A stretch of DNA of 7,975 bases from assembly GCA_964455935.1 (NCBI GenBank), contig CAYVZU010000154.1:1-7975 (forward strand). Direction: 5' to 3'. This document shows positions 1 to 6,582 of this stretch, in pieces (the stretch's first letter is position 1; each line of letters starts with the position of its first letter). A model generated the notes under the pieces. The model searched no databases and was not told the DNA's origin. It worked only from the letters and a program-made list of their open reading frames with translations. The position numbers and the translations under genes are program-made. Source of the stretch: CAYVZU01 sp964455935. Lineage in GTDB: Bacteria > Fibrobacterota > CAYVZU01.

Positions 1-1
1 C

Positions 2-1555
2 GGGCCTACGAAAAAGGGATCGCTTCGAAAGCTAAGCATTATCCGTAATGGAAAGCCACATAGGACGGTTGATGCGTACCGGTATCTGACCGGGAAAGGG
101 AGTTTTGCGGACGACCGCCTGGAGAACAATGATGTGCTGTTTGTGCCCGTTGCCAGCGAGGTCGTCTACCTCAAAGGTGAGGTGCATCGGCCGGCCATCT
201 ACGAAATCCTGCCGGGCGGAACCATGCAGGAGTTGATCGACCTCTCGGGCGGGTTCACCAACCAGGGCTACCCAAAACGCATCCAGGTGGAACGATGGGA
301 AGAGAGCGAGCGTAAGACCGTTGTTGACGTTGCGTTTGCGACCGAGAATGGAAAACAATTCGCCCTGCAGAGCGGGGATTCGATTTTTGTCTTTCCGTTC
401 CGGGGTGAGGCGCAAAATTATTTCACCATCAGCGGCGAGGTGCTCCGCCCGGGTCGCTACGAGATTGAAGGGGGAATGAAGCTTTCCGCCGCGATCGAAA
501 AGGCCGGCGGCCTCTCCAAAGAGGCCTATGTGGGGCGGGTCGACGTGGTTCATCTGCATGACGATTCCTCCAAGAGCCTGTCCACACTCAATTTAAAGCA
601 GGTCCTTACCGGCCAGGAAGATATGCCGGTCGAGAAACGAGACGGCATTGTGATCTATTCCGTTCAGATGTTCCGAGACCCGCAGAAAGTCTCGATTTGG
701 GGCGAGGTGCGCAAGCCCGGATACTACGATCTGGTCGAGGGCATGACGCTTGAGGATCTCCTGTTTGTATCGGGCGGTTTCGCCGAACGGGCATACAGAA
801 AAGAAGCGGAGGTCTCGCGTGTCGCACTTGAGGACGGCTCTGTCGAGAACAGAACAACCGTTATGAAGCATCGGCTTCCGGATAATTTTGAGTTTACCAA
901 GAATGCGGAGCGGTTCGGTTTGCTTAAGTATGACATGGTATTTATCCGATCCGATCCGCAATGGGACCTGCAGAAGAACGCGGTTGTCTTGGGCGAAGTT
1001 CGCTACCCTGGGAAATACACGATTCAGAAGCAAAACGAGGGCATCGCCGGGCTTGTGAAGCGGGCCGGCGGAATCAAAAGATCAGCCTATCTGCAGGGTG
1101 CAATCTTCAAGCGTACAATGAACCAGGCGGGCCGGATTGCGTTAGATTTCGAGGACATAATTTTGAAAAATAAGAAGCGAAAAGATATTCCTTTGGAAGA
1201 CGGCGATACCCTGATTATTCCACGAATCCCCACAACGGTCAAGGTGGTGGGGGAGGTGGGGTTGGAGACGAGCGTCCTTTATCGCAAGGGCGCCGACGTG
1301 AACTATTATGTTGCCAATGCCGGCGGGCTGCGGGATACGGCAGACCCCAAACAGATCAAGGTCATTCTGGCCAACGGACGTGTCTTTAAGCACAACCGGT
1401 GGGGATACAATCCGGATATTGTCGCGGGGAGCACAATCGTCGTGGATCCCAAGCCCCCCAAGACTGCCGGCCGCGGATTTGAGGTTCTATCGCAATCCAT
1501 TACTTTGCTTACAGGAATTATGACCCTCATCGTTTTGGCCATGCAACTAAATTAG
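2..1555 (+). CDS. Polysaccharide export protein with multiple SLBB domains (5' end missing)
   Basis: Probable outer-membrane/periplasmic channel component that exports a capsular or exopolysaccharide, Wza-like in the broad sense. The frame is open from the left edge, so the gene starts upstream; the ATG at 134 is internal. The 517 visible residues (residue 1 at position 2) open with the tail of one SLBB unit (an RNGK motif, then NNDVLFVP). Five more units follow, each starting with a GEV motif, at about residues 59, 145, 234, 331 and 417. Each has a GYY/GRYE-type turn and an AGG or SGG motif. Most units close with a GD-hydrophobic-P strand, such as DGDTLIIP. The C terminus is hydrophobic (residues about 495-514) and may be a membrane helix. 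The N-terminal Poly_export domain and any lipoprotein signal would lie outside the window, so the exact class is open. The Wzz-type gene downstream supports a role in polysaccharide export. Confidence 0.9.
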   Translation, partial: GPTKKGSLRKLSIIRNGKPHRTVDAYRYLTGKGSFADDRLENNDVLFVPVASEVVYLKGEVHRPAIYEILPGGTMQELIDLSGGFTNQGYPKRIQVERWEESERKTVVDVAFATENGKQFALQSGDSIFVFPFRGEAQNYFTISGEVLRPGRYEIEGGMKLSAAIEKAGGLSKEAYVGRVDVVHLHDDSSKSLSTLNLKQVLTGQEDMPVEKRDGIVIYSVQMFRDPQKVSIWGEVRKPGYYDLVEGMTLEDLLFVSGGFAERAYRKEAEVSRVALEDGSVENRTTVMKHRLPDNFEFTKNAERFGLLKYDMVFIRSDPQWDLQKNAVVLGEVRYPGKYTIQKQNEGIAGLVKRAGGIKRSAYLQGAIFKRTMNQAGRIALDFEDIILKNKKRKDIPLEDGDTLIIPRIPTTVKVVGEVGLETSVLYRKGADVNYYVANAGGLRDTADPKQIKVILANGRVFKHNRWGYNPDIVAGSTIVVDPKPPKTAGRGFEVLSQSITLLTGIMTLIVLAMQLN

Positions 1556-1557
1556 CC

Positions 1558-1726
1558 AACTGTCCACCACTGAGACGCTGAGCACACGGAGATAGGAAAA
1601 GAAGGAAAGATTTTTTCATGGGATCCACGCAATGGCGGAGCAGATTATTGGAGCCCCGTTTTTAAACAGGAGGATTCTGTGAAACAATTCTTCTCGGAGT
1701 TCTCTGTGTCTCTGTGGTGAGCAATT
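1558..1726. repeat. Imperfect inverted-repeat element (MITE- or REP-like) filling the intergenic gap
   Basis: The arms at 1558-1591 and 1693-1726 are reverse complements at about three quarters of positions (25 of 34 Watson-Crick by eye, plus wobble pairs). The best-matching core is CCACCACTGAGACGCTGAG on the left against TCTCTGTGGTGA on the right. The complementarity continues loosely inward (GAAGGAAAG near 1600 against the complement of CAATTCTTC at 1685-1693). The element begins 2 bases after the export gene stop and ends 9 bases before the next start, so it fills nearly the whole 180-base gap. From general familiarity, CTCTGTGGTG-type sequences are dispersed repeats in many environmental genomes and give spurious peptides containing HRDTENSE; this one does so on the minus strand. 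No target-site duplication is obvious. It could be a non-autonomous mobile element or a structured mRNA spacer. Confidence 0.65.
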
Positions 1727-1735
1727 ATAAAAGAA

Positions 1736-2746
1736 ATGAATATCACAGCTGATCCAAATCCCAATCTGGATGACGAAATTGATCTGGCCGAATATGGCCG
1801 GGTCATCTGGCGGTGGCGTGTTCTTACGGTTGGCTTGACTTTTGTTCTTCTGGCATTGGCGGTCTGCGCCGGCTTTCTCATGAAGCCCTCCTACATCGCC
1901 GAGGTCACGTTGCTGCCGGATGAGAAGAACAGCCAGTCCGGCTTCGGTTCGATGACGGACTTGGCATCGCGTTTTGGATTCGCGGTTCCCGCCGCCGGTG
2001 ATCCAACGGCCGTATTCGAGGATATCCTGCAAAGCCGATCTTTTCTTGGTCAGTACGCAACCGCAAGCCTTCCGTCCCTGAAAACCCCGTTGGGGGCAAC
2101 GGTCCCCGCGTTTCTCGGTATCGGGACCAAAGACAAGGACAGTCTGGTTCTGGCCGTGGCGTCAACGCTGAAAGCGATGCTGAAATACGAGCGAAAGGAC
2201 AATGTCTCCATTCTGAGCATATCGTCCCCGGACCCGCTGTTCTCCGCCTCGTTGGCCAACGATGCCGCCCAACGACTTCAGAAGTACAACAAAGAGGGAT
2301 GGGTCACGAAAATTCAGAAGAATCGGATTTTTGTGGAAGAACGGATGTCTGAGATCGAGAAAGAACTGAAGACCGCGCGCGAGCGGCTCTCTGCATTTCG
2401 CGAGCGAAATATGCGGCTGGATGTGAGCCGGGCGCCCGACTTGTTGGATCAGCAGGAGTGGCTGATGCAGGAAGTCAGGGCCAAGCAGGAAGTCTACTAT
2501 GTGCTTAAAAAAGAATACGAAATGACAAGAATTGAAGAAGAAAAGGACCGGCCTTATATCCAGGTGCTGGACCCCGCTATTCCTCCAGGCCCCACATACA
2601 AACCAGGCCGAAAGCTGCTGGTCTCGGTGACTTTGGTGCTATCGCTGTTCTTGGGAATCTTTCTGAGCTTCATTACCGAATTCGTGACCCGCAATCAATT
2701 GCTGCCCAAACGCGCGCAGCAGATTATCGCCCGCATTCGACGATAA
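1736..2746 (+). CDS. Wzz/GNVR-type polysaccharide chain-length determinant (co-polymerase), no kinase domain
   Basis: Inner-membrane polysaccharide co-polymerase predicted to set polymer length and connect synthesis to the export channel encoded just upstream. The 336 residues show the family layout. A short cytoplasmic N terminus carries DEIDLAEYGRVIWRWR. The first membrane helix is at about 29-49 and a periplasmic domain starts with the beta-strand YIAEVTLLPDE. Charged helices likely to form coiled coil lie at about 192-227 and 237-270. A proline-rich GNVR-like segment, DPAIPPGPTYKPGRK (279-293), precedes the second membrane helix at about 293-314. Only about 20 basic residues follow, so the BY-kinase domain of fused Wzc-type proteins is absent. 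The ATG at 1736 fits because the Wzz signature begins about 13 residues in, but no good Shine-Dalgarno sequence precedes it; the inverted-repeat element ends just upstream. Probably co-transcribed with the export gene. Confidence 0.9.
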   Translation: MNITADPNPNLDDEIDLAEYGRVIWRWRVLTVGLTFVLLALAVCAGFLMKPSYIAEVTLLPDEKNSQSGFGSMTDLASRFGFAVPAAGDPTAVFEDILQSRSFLGQYATASLPSLKTPLGATVPAFLGIGTKDKDSLVLAVASTLKAMLKYERKDNVSILSISSPDPLFSASLANDAAQRLQKYNKEGWVTKIQKNRIFVEERMSEIEKELKTARERLSAFRERNMRLDVSRAPDLLDQQEWLMQEVRAKQEVYYVLKKEYEMTRIEEEKDRPYIQVLDPAIPPGPTYKPGRKLLVSVTLVLSLFLGIFLSFITEFVTRNQLLPKRAQQIIARIRR

Positions 2747-2825
2747 CCCCTTCCGGACATTTCTGCAAGGACAAGGCGTGCTGTGTTCGTCTCGTTTGGA
2801 TGGGCCTGGAACCCGCGCACAGACC

Positions 2826-2852
2826 AAAAACCGGACGCAGCGCGCTGCGTCC
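2826..2852 (-). terminator. Perfect 20-bp palindrome followed by a T tract, likely gyrA terminator
   Basis: Positions 2833-2852 read GGACGCAGCGCGCTGCGTCC, a perfect palindrome that can fold into an 8-bp GC-rich stem with a CGCG loop. On the minus strand it is followed by GG and five T residues (2830-2826), so it has the form of a Rho-independent terminator 16 bases past the gyrA stop codon. On the plus strand no T tract follows, so it is less likely to terminate the Wzz transcript. Similar GTAGGGACGC-type palindromes occur as dispersed extragenic repeats in various bacteria, so it may be a repeat copy that serves as a terminator. Confidence 0.65.
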
Positions 2853-2868
2853 CTACAAAGATCGGTGA

Positions 2869-5421
2869 CTATTCTGCAGGTGATTCCGGGTTGTCCGAAT
2901 TGCTCTCATCCGCGGGCGCGGTACTGTCCCCGGGCGCTGGCTCTGCGGATTCTTCTCCCGGCTCGGCGATTTCCGAATCATCCGTCGCTTCTGCTTCGCC
3001 CTCTTTGAATGGAACAACGGCGATGTCCATGACCCGGTCATTATTCTCTAGGTTCATGAGTTTCACGCCTTGGGTGTTGCGGCCGATAACCGAAATCTGA
3101 CCCACGCGCATCCGGATCACAATCCCGTTGCGCGTGATCAGCATAAGCTCGTCCTGATCCGTAACCTCTTTTACCGCCACCACACGGCCGTTGCGGTCCG
3201 TCGTCTGAATGTTGATAACGCCCTTGCCGCCACGATTGGTGAGCCGATACTCGCTGATCTTCGTACGCTTGCCGAAACCGTTTTCCGTGACGGATAAAAG
3301 GGTATCGTCCGGCCGTGTCGAAACCACCATCGAAACCACCTCGTCCCCGGATTCGAGGTTCACGCCCTTCACACCATGGGTGCCGCGGCCCAGTTCGCGA
3401 AACGCGCTTTCGCCGAACCGGACGGCCATTCCGTCCTTTGTCGCCAGAACGATCTCGGCCGAACCGTCGGTGAGACGCGACTCGATCAGGTCGTCGCCCT
3501 CGTCGAGATTGATGGCGATGATGCCGTCTTTGCGGGGGTTGTCGAATGCCGAGAGCTTCATCTTGTTGATGGTCCCCTGCTTGGTCGCCATGACGATGTA
3601 ATGGTTCTCGTCGAACTCCCGGACGGGTACCGAAGCCTTGATCTTCTCGTCGGGTCTGAGATTGAGAAGATTGACAAGGGCCTTTCCGCGCGCGAGACGT
3701 CCGCCTTGCGGAATGTCGTACACCTTGAGCCAATAGCAACGCCCCAGGTTGGTGAAAAAGAGAATGTAGCTGTGTGTGGAACTCACAAAGAAGTGTTCGA
3801 CAAAGTCCTCTTCTTTGACATCAAGCCCCGTGATGCCTTTTCCGCCCCGGGCCTGGCTGCGGTAGGTATTGAGCTTGAGGCGCTTGACATATCCTGTGTG
3901 GGTGATGGTCACGGCCATATCCTCTTCGGCGATCACGTCTTCGATTGTGAATTCGCCGGACTCGTCGATAATCTGTGTGCGCCGGGCATCGCCATATTGT
4001 TCTTTGATGACCAGGCATTCCTGCTTGAGCAGGGCCATTCTCTTGGATTCGTTTTCTAGAATGGAGCGAAGTTCTTCGATCTGTTTGATGGTTTCCAGGT
4101 ATTCCTGATCAATCTTGTCGCGCTCCAGACCGGTAAGCCGCTGCAGTCTCATTTCGAGAATTGCGCTGGCCTGCTTTTCCGAGAGTCCGAATCGCTTTTC
4201 GAGGTTGGCCCGGGCTTCCTGCGTGTCTTTGGACGCACGGATCAGGGCCACGATCTCATCGATATTGTCGAGGGCGATCTTAAGGCCTTCCAGGATATGG
4301 GCGCGGTCCTCGGCCTTCTGCAGGTCGAATTTGGATGCACGGATGAGAATTTCATGGCGGTGCGCCAGGTACTTTTCAATCAACTGTTTGATATTGAGGA
4401 CCTTGGGTTCCTGGTTCACCAGGGCCAGGTTGATGACGCCGAAGGACTCCTGCATGGGAGTGTATTTGAAAAGCTGATTGAGGACGACCTCGGGGAACGA
4501 GTCCTTCTTGAGTTCGATGACGATGCGCATTCCTTCGCGATCCGATTCGTCGCGCAGATCGCTGATGCTTTCGATTTTGTCTTCGCGGACCAGGTCGGCG
4601 ATTTTTTCGATCAGATTGGCTTTGTTGACCTGGTAGGGGATTTCGGTGACAATGATGTTCTGGCGGCCGTTCTTGGTGGTCTCGATATTGGCCTTGGCGC
4701 GGATTACAAGGCGGCCGCGGCCCGTTTCGTAGTATTCCCGAATACCCTTGCGTCCAAAGATGATGCCGCCCGTGGGGAAATCCGGGCCGGGCATGAACTT
4801 CAGGTAGTCGGCCGGCGCCATTTCGGGATTCTCGATCGTGGCCACAATGGCATCGATAATTTCGGTAAGATTATGCGGGGGGATGTTGGTTGCCATTCCA
4901 ACTGCGATGCCGCTTGCGCCATTGGCCAGCAGGTTGGGGAACGCCGCCGGTAAGACGACCGGCTCTTTCATGGTCTCGTCGAAATTCGGACTGAAGTCGA
5001 CCGTTTCCTTCTCGATGTCGCGCAGCATTTCCTCTGCGATTTTCCGCATGCGGCATTCGGTGTAACGCATGGCTGCGGCCGAGTCGCCATCGACCGAGCC
5101 GAAGTTGCCCTGGCCATCGATCAGCGGATAGCGAAGGGAAAATTCCTGCACCATTCGTACCATGGTGTCGTAAATGGCCATGTCGCCATGAGGGTGGTAT
5201 TTGCCCATGACATCGCCCACGACGCGGGCGCATTTTTTGTAGGCGCGGTTTGAAGCGAGCCCCAGTTCATGCATACCAAAGAGAATTCGCCGGTGTACCG
5301 GCTTGAGGCCATCGCGCACATCGGGCAGCGCGCGACTGACAATGACGCTCATTGAATAGTCCAGATAGGACGTCTTCATTTCATCTTCGATATAGGTGGG
5401 GATTACCCTCTCGCCTGGCAT
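2869..5421 (-). CDS. gyrA: DNA gyrase subunit A
   Basis: Breakage-reunion subunit of DNA gyrase, which with GyrB introduces negative supercoils. The 850 residues are a normal full length. The N-terminal winged-helix region carries the RALPDVRDGLKPVHRRIL block (about 30-47), the quinolone-contact loop HPHGDMAIYD (76-85) and the active-site tyrosine Y120 in AAAMRYTE. The tower region contains GIAVGMATNIPPHN (171-184). A coiled coil spans about 360-470, with the conserved RLTGLERDKI segment. The C-terminal beta-pinwheel DNA-wrapping domain starts with a GyrA-box-like QARGGKG at 523-529, which marks this as GyrA rather than ParC, and has further GGKG-type turns near 731. Residues about 807-850 form an acidic tail. 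The residue equivalent to E. coli Ser83 is Met81, while the Asp87 equivalent (D85) is kept. The ATG at 5421 has a clear ribosome binding site. gyrB is not in the window. The gene is divergent from mtnA and convergent with the Wzz gene. Confidence 0.98.
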   Translation of the reverse strand: MPGERVIPTYIEDEMKTSYLDYSMSVIVSRALPDVRDGLKPVHRRILFGMHELGLASNRAYKKCARVVGDVMGKYHPHGDMAIYDTMVRMVQEFSLRYPLIDGQGNFGSVDGDSAAAMRYTECRMRKIAEEMLRDIEKETVDFSPNFDETMKEPVVLPAAFPNLLANGASGIAVGMATNIPPHNLTEIIDAIVATIENPEMAPADYLKFMPGPDFPTGGIIFGRKGIREYYETGRGRLVIRAKANIETTKNGRQNIIVTEIPYQVNKANLIEKIADLVREDKIESISDLRDESDREGMRIVIELKKDSFPEVVLNQLFKYTPMQESFGVINLALVNQEPKVLNIKQLIEKYLAHRHEILIRASKFDLQKAEDRAHILEGLKIALDNIDEIVALIRASKDTQEARANLEKRFGLSEKQASAILEMRLQRLTGLERDKIDQEYLETIKQIEELRSILENESKRMALLKQECLVIKEQYGDARRTQIIDESGEFTIEDVIAEEDMAVTITHTGYVKRLKLNTYRSQARGGKGITGLDVKEEDFVEHFFVSSTHSYILFFTNLGRCYWLKVYDIPQGGRLARGKALVNLLNLRPDEKIKASVPVREFDENHYIVMATKQGTINKMKLSAFDNPRKDGIIAINLDEGDDLIESRLTDGSAEIVLATKDGMAVRFGESAFRELGRGTHGVKGVNLESGDEVVSMVVSTRPDDTLLSVTENGFGKRTKISEYRLTNRGGKGVINIQTTDRNGRVVAVKEVTDQDELMLITRNGIVIRMRVGQISVIGRNTQGVKLMNLENNDRVMDIAVVPFKEGEAEATDDSEIAEPGEESAEPAPGDSTAPADESNSDNPESPAE

Positions 5422-5426
5422 AGGTG

Positions 5427-5435
5427 CCTTTCTCC
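5427..5435 (-). promoter_or_regulatory. gyrA ribosome binding site
   Basis: On the minus strand the sequence GGAGAAAGG lies 5 bases before the gyrA ATG. It contains purine-rich Shine-Dalgarno matches and supports the start codon at 5421, which also agrees with the usual GyrA N terminus. Confidence 0.65.
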
Positions 5436-5465
5436 GATGTATAAGTAAGCCAACAAGTTAGGCTA

Positions 5466-5471
5466 TATAAT
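5466..5471 (+). promoter_or_regulatory. Candidate -10 element for the mtnA-aroF-tyrA operon
   Basis: A perfect TATAAT hexamer stands on the plus strand about 80 bases upstream of the mtnA ATG. No good -35 hexamer is seen at 16-18 bases upstream (the region reads ATAAGTAAGC), so activity would depend on other contacts or an activator. It overlaps the candidate gyrA -10 on the opposite strand. Confidence 0.35.
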
Positions 5472-5497
5472 AACGTACTTTTAACACGCGGAATCAA
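5467..5497 (-). promoter_or_regulatory. Candidate sigma-70-like promoter for gyrA
   Basis: On the minus strand TTGATT (5497-5492) lies 19 bases upstream of TATTAT (5472-5467), close to the -35 and -10 consensus hexamers. The spacer is 2 bases longer than the optimum. Transcription would start about 35-40 bases before the gyrA ATG. The call rests on sequence pattern only. Confidence 0.4.
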
Positions 5498-5553
5498 CAC
5501 TGTCCTGCTAGCCTTTCTTGCGGGCTTTTGCGGTGATTGAATATCTTCTTGAC

Positions 5554-6573
5554 ATGAAATTGAGAACGATTTATTGGGAAAAAAACCAATGCTGGCTGAT
5601 CGACCAAACCCGGCTTCCTTTGGAACTCAAAACTCTTCATGTGCAGACCAAGGAAGAGATGTATGAGGCCATCCGCAGCCTGCGGGTGCGCGGCGCGCCG
5701 GCCATTGGGATTGCGGCTGCCATGGGCGTTTACCTTGGGATCCGGAACTCAGAAGCGCGTGATCCTGGCGAATTGCGGGCTCAAATTTCCGAGGTTTGCT
5801 CGTTCCTTGCTGGGGCCAGGCCTACCGCCGTTAATCTCTTCTGGGCTCTCCAGCGCATGAAGGAAATCGCGGAAAGGGATAGCGCGGTAACCGTGGACGA
5901 ACTGAAAACCCGGATCCAACAAGAATCGCAGCGGATGATCGAAGAAGATGATTCTGTGTGCCGCAGCATTGGGGAAAATGGCGCAGGGCTGCTGAGCGAT
6001 GGGCATACAATTCTCACTCACTGCAATGCAGGGGGATTGGCCACGGCATCCTATGGAACAGCCCTTGCCCCTGTCTATGTAGCAGCCGAGCAGGGGAAGC
6101 GGATTCGGGTGTTTGCCGATGAAACGCGGCCGCTGCTGCAAGGCGCCCGGCTTACGGCCTGGGAGTTGATGCGAAACGGCATCGACGTGACGCTGATCTG
6201 CGACAACATGGCCGGATCGGTTCTGCGCAAGGGCTGGATTCAGGCGGTGATCGTGGGGACCGACAGGGTGAGCCGCAACGGGGACTTCGCCAACAAGATC
6301 GGGACCTATCCGTTGGCCGTGCTTGCGCGCGAACACAAAGTTCCATTTTATGTTGCGGCCCCGTTCTCTTCTATCGATTGTGAGTTGGCCTCGGGGGCGG
6401 ACATTCCCATCGAGGAACGCGCCGCGGAAGAAGTAACATCCTTCGGCGGGACGCAGGTGGCTCCTGCCGGGGTCAAGGTTTATAACCCCGCGTTCGATGT
6501 CACGCCCGGCGCGCTGGTGAAAGCGTTTATCACGGAAAAGGGAATTCTGCATCCGCCGTTTACCGCCAAATGA
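5554..6573 (+). CDS. mtnA: S-methyl-5-thioribose-1-phosphate isomerase
   Basis: Cytoplasmic aldose-ketose isomerase that converts 5-methylthioribose-1-phosphate to 5-methylthioribulose-1-phosphate in the methionine salvage pathway; family members can also act on 5-deoxyribose-1-phosphate. The 339-residue length is typical. Family motifs appear in order: RVRGAPAIGIAAA (44-56), NLFWALQRM (94-102), the catalytic cysteine C157 in THCNAGGLAT, the phosphate/substrate loop ADETRPLLQGARLTAWEL (188-205), CDNMAG (216-221), the catalytic aspartate D237 in GTDRV, and NKIGTYPLA (247-255). I chose the ATG at 5554 because MKLRTIYWE matches the usual N terminus; the in-frame TTG at 5518 would add 12 unlike residues. 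No strong Shine-Dalgarno sequence precedes the ATG. First gene of an apparent operon, 9 bases from aroF. Related eIF2B-like proteins are less likely given both catalytic residues. Confidence 0.95.
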   Translation: MKLRTIYWEKNQCWLIDQTRLPLELKTLHVQTKEEMYEAIRSLRVRGAPAIGIAAAMGVYLGIRNSEARDPGELRAQISEVCSFLAGARPTAVNLFWALQRMKEIAERDSAVTVDELKTRIQQESQRMIEEDDSVCRSIGENGAGLLSDGHTILTHCNAGGLATASYGTALAPVYVAAEQGKRIRVFADETRPLLQGARLTAWELMRNGIDVTLICDNMAGSVLRKGWIQAVIVGTDRVSRNGDFANKIGTYPLAVLAREHKVPFYVAAPFSSIDCELASGADIPIEERAAEEVTSFGGTQVAPAGVKVYNPAFDVTPGALVKAFITEKGILHPPFTAK

Positions 6574-6580
6574 GGTGATC
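6572..6580 (+). promoter_or_regulatory. Strong aroF ribosome binding site overlapping the mtnA stop codon
   Basis: GAGGTGATC is a nine-base match to the complement of the usual 16S rRNA 3' end and shares two bases with the mtnA TGA (6571-6573). It sits 2 bases before the aroF ATG, with the GAGG core 7 bases away. This fixes the aroF start and suggests translational coupling to mtnA. Confidence 0.8.
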
Positions 6581-6582
6581 GC

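Noticed and set aside
32..559. 175-codon minus-strand frame opposite the SLBB gene
   Set aside because: It is antisense to clear SLBB repeats and has no domain signature.
134..1555. ATG at 134 as the start of the SLBB export gene
   Set aside because: The frame is open to the left edge, and the codons before 134 encode recognisable SLBB sequence (RNGK, VDAYRYL), so the gene begins outside the window.
1616..2032. Minus-strand frames of 138 and 78 codons over the inverted repeat and the start of the Wzz gene
   Set aside because: Their distinctive peptide (HRDTENSE-like) comes from the repeat arm, a known kind of spurious prediction, and the rest is antisense to the Wzz gene.
3376..4059. Long plus-strand open frames inside gyrA (also 4115-4477 and 4297-4953)
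   Set aside because: They lie antisense to a complete, highly conserved gyrA, show no recognisable motifs, and are explained by GC-rich codon use.
5510..5526. Small hairpin (AGCC with GGCT) followed by TTTT in the mtnA leader, possible attenuator
   Set aside because: Only about four or five base pairs with a loop of 7-9 bases; too weak to support a terminator or attenuator, and no leader peptide rich in Met, Tyr or Phe is evident.
5518..5553. TTG at 5518 as the mtnA start
   Set aside because: It adds 12 residues not typical of the family; the ATG at 5554 gives the expected N terminus.
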